Shown: in pieces, positions 34,128 through 42,596 of the stretch | Layout: every line of letters begins with the position of its first letter | Numbering within the stretch: the first letter of the stretch is position 1 | DNA from: Planctomycetota bacterium | GTDB taxonomy: Bacteria > Planctomycetota > UBA1135 > GCA-002686595 | Reading direction: 5' to 3' | Assembly (NCBI GenBank): GCA_029259635.1 | Contig: JAJDEU010000013.1 | Location: forward strand, 62,001 to 126,000 | DNA: 64,000 nucleotides | The notes under the pieces: model-generated | What the model was told of the DNA's origin: nothing | What the model saw: the letters and a program-made list of their open reading frames with translations, nothing else | The model's database searches: none | Made by a program: the position numbers and the translations under genes

Positions 34128-36560
34128 ATGAATAATCGTGAATCGGAAGGCCGCAGAGCCACACGCAGCGTCTTCGGTCTCACCCTGATCGGGCTCCTTG
34201 CCGGTAGTCTTCTCTTGGGCGTCGAGGAGTATCTGGGACGTCACATCGCGGAGAGCCACCAGAGCCTTAGCGACTTTCAAGAACGTACATCCAGTGCAAT
34301 CGAGACCCTCGATACCGCGGTCAATGACGCGCAGGCCGGCTTGTTTGAAATCCTCAATACCGAGTCCGAGGAGGTTCCCAGCCAGCGCAATGTGCAAGTA
34401 GCGCGGTCGCTCCAGGCTGGAAGGGAAGCGATCTCTAGTCTCGAAGCGCAGGACTCCATCCTGAACGGAATTTTGGCTGAGTTTGGAGCCCTGGAGACCC
34501 AGGTGCTCGAATGGAGAGCCGATTGGGAGCAAGGCGAGGAGGCTTTCACCGCTACGCAGGCGATGCTCCGAACCAGGCTCACCGAACTCGAATCCAGAGT
34601 CGACGCATTTCAAGCGAGCGAGCGGCTCGATATCGAACTCGACCTCGCGCGGTTTCACCGCCAGAGGGGCGAGGCGGCTCACCAGCACGCTCTCATGTTC
34701 ACGCGGAAGGCCGCCGAGGCCGTCGATCTGCAAGGACTGCGAGACGAACTGACGGAGCTCGCCCTCCTCACTCAGCAGCTGATGACCGAACAGGACATCG
34801 ACTTCCTCAATCACATGAAGGACAACCGTCTCGGCCCCAACCTGGCGCGGATACGGCACCACATTTCGGAACTCGAATCGTCGGGAGCGGCCGAGAGCGG
34901 CTTGACCGTAGATCCAGTCGATAAATTCTCAACCGCCCTCTTCGGAGAGAACTTCGAGCGCGACGAACGACGCCAAACCATCACACTCGGAAGCGAAGGA
35001 TTCTTCGGAAGCCTAACGAGCTTACTTGGGTATGACCGCGCGCTCTCCACTCTCTTGACCCGGATCACCGACCTACAAGGCAGCTACGGAGACGCCCGCG
35101 CCAACCTAGTTCAAAGCACAGAAGCTCAATCGATTGCGGTTTCGGAGAGTATCGACGAGGCCATCAGGAGCGCGCGCATTCGAACGCTCCCCGTCATTGT
35201 CTTGGCCGTTATCGCGTTCTTGGGATTGGCGCGACTCGTAGCGCGGGCGCTGCGCAAGCAGATGCTCGATCTCGAGTCGTCCCACAATGAGACTGCTGGC
35301 GCTCTCGCGGAGCTCAGGCTCACGCAACAAGCGATTCCCTCGATTCTGATTCGTTTTGACCTGAAGCATCGAATTGTCGGTTGGAACCGACATGCCCAGG
35401 AGACTCTGGAGATGAATCAAAACGACGTCCTGAATAAGCGGCTCATCGACCTAACCCCAAGGTGGGACGTCGAGCCGATTACCAGGGCCTTGATGGAGTG
35501 CGCCAATAATCGCGAGGGCGTCTCGATAGATAAGCTTCCGTTTGAAACATCGTCTGGACGGCGCGGCACTCTCGAACTGCGAATCAGCCCCCGGCTCGGT
35601 GATAACGAAGAACTGCGCGGAATGCTTCTGATTGGAGCCGACATTCAGGAACGCATCGACATCGAGATGCACCTCGCTCAGTCGCAGAAGCTTGAGTCCA
35701 TCGGTCAACTTGCAGCGGGAATCGCGCACGAGATCAATACTCCGACTCAGTACGCGACGGACAATGTTCGCTTCATGGGTGACGCTTCCACAGACCTGTT
35801 GAAAGTCGTCGACGCCGTAACCGAGATCCTCGGCGACTGCGACAAGGAAGTTGTGTGGACCGCAGAACAAGTCGCCGCGTTGGCCGAGAAGCTAGAGCAG
35901 GCGGACCTCCAGTTCCTGAGTGAGGAGCTCCCTAAGTCGATTGAGCAGTGCTTGGGCGGACTGGAGAGCGTGGGGCAAATCGTGCGGGCGATGAAAGAGT
36001 TCGCCCATCCCGGCGAGACCGAGAAGTCCGAAGCAGATCTCAATCACACGATCGAGAACGCGCTGACCGTGGCGCGCAACGAGTGGAAGTACCGAGCCGA
36101 ACTCGATCTTCAACTGGACCCCGATTTGCCGCTCGTCCCCTGCGTGCAAGGCGAGTTCAATCAGGTTGTCTTGAATCTCGTCGTCAACGCGTCTCACGCC
36201 ATCGCGTACGACCAAGACGAGTCCGAATTGAAGAAAGGCCTCATCACGATTGCGACGTCTTTCGACGACGAGTGGGCCATCATTTCGATTCACGACAATG
36301 GCTGCGGCATTCCCGAAGAGATTCGCACTCGAATCTTCGATCCCTTCTTCACGACGAAGGAGGTCGGCGTGGGCAGCGGCCAAGGCCTCGCGATCGCTCA
36401 CTCTGTCATCGTGGATAAGCACCAAGGCTCGATCGAAGTCGAGAGCGTCGAGGGCGAAGGGACAACTTTTGTTATCCGCCTTCCGCTAGCTCCCCAAGAT
36501 GACCATGAAGTCGAGTGCCATAGAGACTCGCGCGCCGGGTCTTCATCGCTCTTGAGCTAG
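34128..36560 (+). CDS. Membrane-anchored sensor histidine kinase with long helical periplasmic domain and PAS
   Basis: 810 residues. One transmembrane segment at about 15-33 ([17 protein letters not shown]) and a second at about 352-372 ([19 protein letters not shown]) bracket a 315-residue, mostly helical, Glu/Leu/Arg-rich periplasmic region of no recognised family. A PAS domain follows at about 395-510 ([20 protein letters not shown]). The H-box is [14 protein letters not shown] with His534, and the ATPase has [33 protein letters not shown] and [11 protein letters not shown]. The kinase half closely resembles the PAS kinase at 24302-25984, including FAHPG versus FSHPG after the H-box. Only a non-standard stretch follows the second membrane helix, with no clear HAMP. 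Confidence 0.92.
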   Translation: MNNRESEGRRATRSVFGLTLIGLLAGSLLLGVEEYLGRHIAESHQSLSDFQERTSSAIETLDTAVNDAQAGLFEILNTESEEVPSQRNVQVARSLQAGREAISSLEAQDSILNGILAEFGALETQVLEWRADWEQGEEAFTATQAMLRTRLTELESRVDAFQASERLDIELDLARFHRQRGEAAHQHALMFTRKAAEAVDLQGLRDELTELALLTQQLMTEQDIDFLNHMKDNRLGPNLARIRHHISELESSGAAESGLTVDPVDKFSTALFGENFERDERRQTITLGSEGFFGSLTSLLGYDRALSTLLTRITDLQGSYGDARANLVQSTEAQSIAVSESIDEAIRSARIRTLPVIVLAVIAFLGLARLVARALRKQMLDLESSHNETAGALAELRLTQQAIPSILIRFDLKHRIVGWNRHAQETLEMNQNDVLNKRLIDLTPRWDVEPITRALMECANNREGVSIDKLPFETSSGRRGTLELRISPRLGDNEELRGMLLIGADIQERIDIEMHLAQSQKLESIGQLAAGIAHEINTPTQYATDNVRFMGDASTDLLKVVDAVTEILGDCDKEVVWTAEQVAALAEKLEQADLQFLSEELPKSIEQCLGGLESVGQIVRAMKEFAHPGETEKSEADLNHTIENALTVARNEWKYRAELDLQLDPDLPLVPCVQGEFNQVVLNLVVNASHAIAYDQDESELKKGLITIATSFDDEWAIISIHDNGCGIPEEIRTRIFDPFFTTKEVGVGSGQGLAIAHSVIVDKHQGSIEVESVEGEGTTFVIRLPLAPQDDHEVECHRDSRAGSSSLLS

Positions 36561-37157
36561 GCGTCCGGAGTCACTGGGCTCGTAATCGAGGGAGCTCCCT
36601 CGCAGGTGGGGAGGATTCCATCGATTCGCGTTCGAGCATCCTCGAATTCGCTCAAAAAACGGACGAACGAGCGTGGTCGAAACTCGATCGCTTCTCGAGA
36701 AGATCCACGGAAGCTCCCTACTCGACCAAGCTCTTCATCAACGCCCGTTTTTCATTAGAGCCAGCTTAAAGGCGCGGTCCTAGATCCGTTGCCGTCTCGA
36801 AGCCCCTTGCCACAATACCGCTATGACGAGAATGAATCGCCGCTCGGCAAAACCGGCGGTTCATAACTTCAATCAAGCGCGTTCACGGATGTAATCGGCG
36901 AATTGATGCTCATTCACACGGCCGGATATTTCGCGCCTGCCGTGGAAGTGGGGAAGATCGCCACGATCGGAACTCACTGAGTCCGCCGGCGGAAGGCACT
37001 CTGGTTTCTCCTCTTTGTTAGGCCGAATTTACGATCCCGTGCGCGCTTCTACGCACATTGTCGAGATCTAAATGCTCCCAACCCAAGCGTGATTCAACAC
37101 TCACCATCTCCGTAAAATCAGGCTGGTCTCCTCTTCAGCTCACACCGGATTCCTAGC
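36561..37157. other. Intergenic region between two kinase genes
   Basis: 597 bp with no supported gene; only very short frames occur. A 14-bp perfect palindrome, GAGGGAGCTCCCTC (36588-36601), lies 27 bp after the kinase stop without a T-run. Otherwise I see nothing identifiable. It probably holds the promoter of the hybrid kinase gene. Confidence 0.4.
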
Positions 37158-39788
37158 ATGCCGCAAGATCTAAACGTATCTTGGGCGACCGATTCAGCGG
37201 TAGTGGGGATCGGTTCCGACGCATCGCGCTTCCCCATGCAAGACTCCCTCGACACTGGATCGCCGCTACCGGCCGATATAGACGCGCTTCGCAAACGCGT
37301 TGCCGAGTTGGAAGTAGCTCTCGCGGCTGCGAAGGATCGCGCGGAATGCAGAGATGACGCGCTCGCCCGAGGCTCCGCCAACGACTCAGTCGAAGACAAG
37401 TTGACGGCGAGTAACGCTCGGTACTGGCAGATGTTCGAGACCAATCAGGCCGTCAAGCTGATTATCGATCCGAGCGACGGACAGATCGTAGAAGCGAATG
37501 CCGCCGCTCGCGATTACTACGGCTACGACGACCTGACCTCGATGAATATCTCCGAGATCAACAGTCTGACGAAAGCCGAAGTCGCTCACGCCATGCTGCG
37601 AACCGAGCGGGAAGAGCAGCTGGTTCATTCCTTTCAACATCGCCTAGCTTCCGGAGAGATTCGCGATGTTGAGGTCTACTCCGGGCCTCTCAAGGACGGC
37701 GGAAAAGCGTGGCTCTACTCGATCGTTATCGACGTCACGGAGCGCACCCGGGCCCAGACTCTCGAGGCCGACCAACGCAGGTTGCTGGAACTCGTGTCCC
37801 GCGGCTCAGCCACTCAAGTCGAGCTCTTGGAATCCATCACTCGCATCGCCGAGCGGCACCTGCCCGGCGTGCGCAGCTCGATTCTTCTGCTTGAGGGTGA
37901 CCGCATTCGACCAGGCGCTGCGCCGAGCATGCCAGCGGAATATGGCGCTCTGCTAGACGGTCTAGAAATCGGACCTGCTGTCGGATGCTGCGGAACCGCG
38001 ATGTATCTCAAGCGGCCCATGATTGTCGAGGACGTTGAAGCCGATCCCCTATGGGCGAACTATAGAAACCTGGGCACGAAGTATGGATTTCGAGCCTGTT
38101 GGTCCAATCCGATTCTCGACTCGCACGGGCTCGTGCTCGGTGCCTTCGCTATCTACCGAGATCGAGTGTGCGGCCCCACAAAAGAAGAGATGCATCTGAT
38201 CGAGTCGATGACAAGTTTAGCGGCGCTCGCGATAGAGAAGGACCGGGGCGAGATAAAGTTGCGCAAGCTGAGTTCGGCCATCGACCAAAACTCAGCCGCC
38301 GTCATCATCGCAGACTCGAAAGGCCTCATCGAATACGTCAATTCGGGCTTTACAACGATTACGGGCTATCAGCCGCATGAGGTCATCGGCAAGAGTCCCC
38401 GCATCCTCAGATCTGAGTTCGATTCGGATGCGACTTACGATGAAATTCGGCGAACGATTCTCGCCGGCGAACAGTGGCGAGGCCTGCTGCGGAATAAGAA
38501 GAAGAACGGCGAACTCTATTGGGAGGACGGAACCATTTCCGGAGTCGTCGACGAGATCGGACGTGTGTCCCACTTGGTCTCGGTTCGGGAAGACGTCTCC
38601 AAGCACAAGGCGCTCCAGGCTGAAAAGGACGAACTCGAGAGGTCCCTGCGGCGCGCGCAAAAGCTAGAAACCATCGGCACCCTGGCGGGCGGTATTGCGC
38701 ACGACTTCAACAACATCCTGACCCCGATCATGGGTTCTGCCGAACTCGCGAAGAGACGCATCGAGCCGAATAATCCTGCGCTGGACGATTTAGATCGAAT
38801 CTTGCGAGCCTCCCATCGCGCAAAAGAGTTGGTCAGTCGAATCTTGCTCTTCTGCAGCCAAGCGGAGCGGGAGCGGTCTCCCGGGAAAATCCAACTCATT
38901 GCCGAGGAAGCCCTACATCTGCTTCGCCCGACGACTCACGCGACGATTTCCATCGAGGAGAACTTCGACTCCACTTGTGCATGGATCCTCCTGGACGAAA
39001 CTCAGATTCACGAGGTCGTCGTCAATCTCTGCACGAATGCCTTTCAGGCCATGGAGGGAATCGGCGGTTCGCTGACGGTCGCAGTTCAGCAACTGACCGT
39101 TGGGGAAGAGCTCATTCAGACACATCCGCAACTGCAGAGGGGAGAGCACGTCTGCCTCTCCGTTCGCGACACAGGTTGTGGAATGGACGCCGAGACGATG
39201 GACCGCGCTTTCGAGCCATTCTTCACAACAAGAATCACCGCGGGCGGATCCGGTATGGGGCTTTCGGTCGTTCACGGCATTGCGCGGAGCCATGGCGGCG
39301 AAGTCGTCGTTCAGAGTGTGCCGGGAGAGGGCTCCGAGTTTCGAGTCTACTTTCCTGTCTTCGAGCTCCCTTCTAGCGCCGCGTCGCTGATCTCAAGCGA
39401 GTCCGGTGAAAGCGAAGAGTCCATCTTGATCGTCGATGACAACGTCGAAGTTGCTCAGGTTGTCGCGGCGATGGTGGAGCGAATGGGCTACCGAGTGAGC
39501 AGCTTATGCAGCAGCGCGGATGCGCTTGTGGAGTTAACCGAACGACCAGAGCAATACGATTTAGTCATCTCCGATCTCACCATGCCCGAGCTCACGGGGG
39601 AGGAGCTCATGACGCAACTCGAACTCGCTGGCATCGCAGTGCCCTTCCTCATCATGACCGGATACGGCGAGTCGATCGAGCCCGGAAGCGGGCCCACGCC
39701 GAGGATGATTTCCAAGCCGGTGGGGATGGAGGAGCTATCGCTCGTGATACGAGAAGTGCTCACGAACTCGCAAGAGCTCCGGATCTAG
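37158..39788 (+). CDS. Hybrid histidine kinase PAS-GAF-PAS-HisKA-HATPase-REC
   Basis: 876 residues, no membrane segment. Coiled coil 40-65; PAS 1 at 85-200; GAF at 210-362 (SSILLLEGDRIRPGAAPSMP, GCCGTAMYLKRPMIVEDV, WSNPILDSHGLVLGAFAIYR); PAS 2 with PAC at 370-485 (YVNSGFTTITGYQPHEVIGK); H-box LAGGIAHDFNNILTPI with His515; ATPase motifs VVVNLCTNAFQAM, DTGCGM, FEPFFTT and GGSGMGLSVVHG; and a C-terminal receiver from 755 with Asp806 (LVISDLTMP). The HDFNNIL type of H-box differs from the HEINTPTQ type of the other two kinases, so this kinase belongs to another lineage. It converges with queA, leaving 22 bp between stop codons. Confidence 0.94.
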   Translation: MPQDLNVSWATDSAVVGIGSDASRFPMQDSLDTGSPLPADIDALRKRVAELEVALAAAKDRAECRDDALARGSANDSVEDKLTASNARYWQMFETNQAVKLIIDPSDGQIVEANAAARDYYGYDDLTSMNISEINSLTKAEVAHAMLRTEREEQLVHSFQHRLASGEIRDVEVYSGPLKDGGKAWLYSIVIDVTERTRAQTLEADQRRLLELVSRGSATQVELLESITRIAERHLPGVRSSILLLEGDRIRPGAAPSMPAEYGALLDGLEIGPAVGCCGTAMYLKRPMIVEDVEADPLWANYRNLGTKYGFRACWSNPILDSHGLVLGAFAIYRDRVCGPTKEEMHLIESMTSLAALAIEKDRGEIKLRKLSSAIDQNSAAVIIADSKGLIEYVNSGFTTITGYQPHEVIGKSPRILRSEFDSDATYDEIRRTILAGEQWRGLLRNKKKNGELYWEDGTISGVVDEIGRVSHLVSVREDVSKHKALQAEKDELERSLRRAQKLETIGTLAGGIAHDFNNILTPIMGSAELAKRRIEPNNPALDDLDRILRASHRAKELVSRILLFCSQAERERSPGKIQLIAEEALHLLRPTTHATISIEENFDSTCAWILLDETQIHEVVVNLCTNAFQAMEGIGGSLTVAVQQLTVGEELIQTHPQLQRGEHVCLSVRDTGCGMDAETMDRAFEPFFTTRITAGGSGMGLSVVHGIARSHGGEVVVQSVPGEGSEFRVYFPVFELPSSAASLISSESGESEESILIVDDNVEVAQVVAAMVERMGYRVSSLCSSADALVELTERPEQYDLVISDLTMPELTGEELMTQLELAGIAVPFLIMTGYGESIEPGSGPTPRMISKPVGMEELSLVIREVLTNSQELRI

Positions 39789-39810
39789 TTCGCCGCGCCT
39801 CGGTGCGCAC

Positions 39811-40923
39811 CTAGGGCGCCGCCGAACTCTCTCTGGGTGTGTGCTCGCCCCGCGTAATTAGCATGGCGTCGCCATAGCTAAAGAAACGATAGGAGCGCTC
39901 GACGGCTTCGGCATAGAGCTCGAGTACAGCTTCGGTCCCCGCGAACGCCGAGACGAGCATCAAGAGCGTGCTGCAGGGCAGGTGAAAGTTCGTGAACAAC
40001 ACATCCACCACTCGGAAGGGTTGCCCGGGGAATAAGAAGATATCGGTACTCCCCTCTCCCGCCCGCAAACGACCGGTTTCATCCACACAGCTCTCCAGCA
40101 CTCGCACACTCGTCGTCCCCACCGCGACGACACGCCCTCCACGAGCTTGCGTCTCTTCGATCGCCGACACAGCACTCTCTGTCAGGTGGTAGCGCTCGCT
40201 GTGCATGTGGTGGTCGGAGAGCTCGGCCGCCTTTACCGGCTGAAAGGTCCCCTCGCCGACGTGCAGAGTGACGAAGGCGCTCTCGATCCCGACCGCCGCC
40301 AGTTTCGCGATCAGGTCAGGTGTGAAGTGTAGTCCGGCCGTGGGAGCGGCCACCGCTCCGGGCGCGTTCGCGTACACCGTCTGGTAGCGCTTACGATCGA
40401 GCGCATCGCGCGGATCCAACTCACCTCGAGAGCGACGGATGTAAGGCGGCAGCGGCATTCGCCCGAGGCGCTCGATCCACTGATCTTCACCACCGGACTT
40501 CAAATCCCAACGCACAACCCAGGCCGCATCCTGCTCCCCGCTCGGCAATCTGCGGCGCTCGACCATAACCAGCCCGCACTCCTCGCCCTCCAACTCCACC
40601 CGCTCCCCTACCTTGAGCTTTCGCGCGGGGTGAACGAGCGCGCGCCAGAGCCTCGGCTCACTCTTCAAGCGTTCCACCAGCAAGAACTCCACGAGCCCGC
40701 CAGTGACGCGCTTCCCAAAGAGCCGCAGCGGCCGCACGCGTGTGTCATTGAACACGAGCAAGTCGCCAGCCCGCAAAAAACTCGGGAGCTCGTTCACGAA
40801 GGAGTGCGTCGTTCGGTGCGTCGACGACTCATGCACCAACAAGCGCGCCTCTTCGCGACGGGGCGCGGGCGTCTGGGCGATCAGCTCTTCCGGCAGGTCG
40901 AATCGAAAGTCTTCCGTTTTCAT
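39811..40923 (-). CDS. queA: S-adenosylmethionine:tRNA ribosyltransferase-isomerase
   Basis: 370 residues from ATG 40923, starting MKTEDFRFDLPEELIAQTP, the canonical QueA N-terminus. QueA transfers and isomerises the ribosyl part of SAM onto 7-aminomethyl-7-deazaguanine in tRNA, giving epoxyqueuosine. Other marks: LLVFNDTRVRPLRLFG, RMPLPPYIRR, YQTVYANAPGAVAAPTAGLHF, TLHVGEGTFQPV, VAVGTTSVRVLE, DIFLFPGQPFRVVD and TNFHLPCSTLLMLVSAFAG. The open frame continues a further 280 codons upstream, but that part is only the shadow of the membrane-protein gene, which ends 15 bp before this ATG. queG, the next enzyme in the pathway, is at 11.6 kb. Confidence 0.97.
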   Translation of the reverse strand: MKTEDFRFDLPEELIAQTPAPRREEARLLVHESSTHRTTHSFVNELPSFLRAGDLLVFNDTRVRPLRLFGKRVTGGLVEFLLVERLKSEPRLWRALVHPARKLKVGERVELEGEECGLVMVERRRLPSGEQDAAWVVRWDLKSGGEDQWIERLGRMPLPPYIRRSRGELDPRDALDRKRYQTVYANAPGAVAAPTAGLHFTPDLIAKLAAVGIESAFVTLHVGEGTFQPVKAAELSDHHMHSERYHLTESAVSAIEETQARGGRVVAVGTTSVRVLESCVDETGRLRAGEGSTDIFLFPGQPFRVVDVLFTNFHLPCSTLLMLVSAFAGTEAVLELYAEAVERSYRFFSYGDAMLITRGEHTPRESSAAP

Positions 40924-40937
40924 CGTGGGCTCGCTCT

Positions 40938-42329
40938 TCAGTCTAGAGACCGAGTACGGCGGGCATCGAGGGCCCAGAGCGCGAAGAACGGCGGGGCCAG
41001 AACCGGCCAGAGCCAGTCGGGTTCGATCCAGACGCCTTCTGCCTTCCATTTCGCGAGCGGCCAATACAAGAGCGGCGCCATCGCCAAGAGGAGAGACCAA
41101 GCGCGCGAGGGCCGCAGCGCGACAAAGGGCACGACCCAGGTCAGATACCAGGGATGCAGAGTCGGGCTCAAGACCAAAAAGCTCCCGATCAAGACACCAA
41201 CGGTCCGAACGAGGTCGAGCTCTCGACGCCACTCTCGAAAAAAGATCGCGAGGAAGGCAAGACCGATCATCGCGCGAGCGATCCGCCGCGGGTCGGTAAG
41301 GCCGCCGTCGCGTTCGAACCAAGAGCCGAGCGGGCGCTCGATCCACCGATAGACGAGACTGCCCGCTTCCCAGCGCGTGCCGTATTCGGAGAGCCCGGCT
41401 AAAAGTTCGGCGCCCCCTCCGCTGATGAACGGCATCCAGGCGAGCGCGAAGACAGCAGCGCAGATGGGCAGCGCAAGCCAACGACGTTTTCCGCGCGCGC
41501 AAAACGGAATCACGAGTCCGGGGAGCAGCTTGACCAAAGCTCCGGCGACCAAGAGTCCCAGCACCAGAGTTTGACGACCGGTTCCCGTGTTCAGCGCGCT
41601 TCGCGCGACAGCTAGAGCCGATAAGAGAAGCAAGACTCCGAAGCTGTCGAAGTGTGCACCGCCGGCGAACTCGACGGCGACCAATGGGCTCCACGCCCAC
41701 GCGAAGAGCGAAGCGCCGGTTCGACGCGAGCCGCGCAACAGGATCGCCAGAGGGAGGAGGCACAGTAGATCCATTGCGCCGTAAAAGAGTCGCATGGCGA
41801 AGAGCGCTCGTCCGGGTTCACCGGGGCCGCCCGCCAGCGTCGTCACTCCCGCGTGGACCCACTGCGTCAACGGCGGGTAGGCGGCACTGACCTCGCGGTG
41901 ATTGACGCCATCGTAGATCGAGGACCAGCGGCGTTGATAGACGGCGAGCTCGGGCGAGTCGGGAGCCACTGCAAAGGGGCTCACTCCTTCCGCGACCAAG
42001 CCACCTTCCCAGACGTAGCGATAGGCATCATCGGAGAGCTCGGGATCCCCCGCGAGAACGAGGCCGCGCAGGAGGATCGCCCCGAGCACAAGCCAAAGCG
42101 TCGGGATCCGTTGGGCGCTCGCGAGGCCCGTCAACCAGGCCACTGAGCCCACGGCCCACAAGCACCACCGAACTCCCCAGGACGCCGGGTCGGGGCCGAG
42201 TAACGAGACCCCACCTACAGAGACCGCGATCAACAGGAGTCGTAGGAGCCCAAGACGCGGCGGCACCCCAACAGCCGGGGCGCCCACCCGGTCGACCGGA
42301 ATTGCGATTTCTTTTTCTTCGGACTCCAT
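40938..42329 (-). CDS. Polytopic membrane protein, GT-C mannosyltransferase-like
   Basis: About 463 residues with around ten to twelve hydrophobic segments, from LRLLLIAVSVGGVSLLG to WLWPVLAPPFFALWAL. SDDAYRYVWEGGLVAEG at about 110 is the loop with paired acidic residues found in GT-C glycosyltransferases of the alpha-mannosyltransferase/DUF2029 type, which use polyprenyl-phosphate sugar donors. LSPTLHPWYLTWVVPF near the C-terminus is also characteristic. The sugar and acceptor are unknown. ATG 42329 was chosen over a TTG at 42371. It lies upstream of queA with a 14-bp gap and is probably co-transcribed with it, though the functions are unrelated. Confidence 0.8.
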   Translation of the reverse strand: MESEEKEIAIPVDRVGAPAVGVPPRLGLLRLLLIAVSVGGVSLLGPDPASWGVRWCLWAVGSVAWLTGLASAQRIPTLWLVLGAILLRGLVLAGDPELSDDAYRYVWEGGLVAEGVSPFAVAPDSPELAVYQRRWSSIYDGVNHREVSAAYPPLTQWVHAGVTTLAGGPGEPGRALFAMRLFYGAMDLLCLLPLAILLRGSRRTGASLFAWAWSPLVAVEFAGGAHFDSFGVLLLLSALAVARSALNTGTGRQTLVLGLLVAGALVKLLPGLVIPFCARGKRRWLALPICAAVFALAWMPFISGGGAELLAGLSEYGTRWEAGSLVYRWIERPLGSWFERDGGLTDPRRIARAMIGLAFLAIFFREWRRELDLVRTVGVLIGSFLVLSPTLHPWYLTWVVPFVALRPSRAWSLLLAMAPLLYWPLAKWKAEGVWIEPDWLWPVLAPPFFALWALDARRTRSLD

Positions 42330-42514
42330 ATTGAAGCAGACCAAGAGACCCAGTGTCAGGAATGGGAGCAACAGCCCACCCGATGAAATTGGGCCTTTAT
42401 CTCGACGATCCTACGTCCGTTAGAGAAGGCAGGAGCTGCGTCGGCTCCTCGATTCGTTGCTGTGCCCGGGGGGGCCTCGGCGGCGAATCGAATCTCCCCT
42501 ACCGGAGATAATCA

Positions 42515-42552
42515 GGGGGAGTGCCTTTCCTTAGCGGGATCGGCGCTCCCCC
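42515..42552. terminator. G/C-rich hairpin between the AAA+ gene and the GT-C gene
   Basis: GGGGGAGTGCC (42515-42525) pairs with GGCGCTCCCCC (42542-42552) with one G-T wobble and a 16-base loop. The plus-strand continuation is T-rich (TCCTTCTTTTAA), whereas both flanking genes run on the minus strand. It may act in either direction, or simply as a barrier below the regulatory operon that ends at 42597. Confidence 0.45.
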
Positions 42553-42596
42553 TCCTTCTTTTAACCCCGGCGATCGACCTCGACCCGAGGCCCCTT

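Noticed and set aside
36822..36893. Short 23-codon frame in the gap between kinase genes
   Set aside because: Too short, no ribosome site and no conserved features to support it.
40924..41763. N-terminal extension of queA giving a 650-residue reading
   Set aside because: QueA begins with its canonical MKTEDFRFDLPEELIAQTP at 40923; the upstream part is the out-of-frame shadow of the GT-C membrane protein gene.
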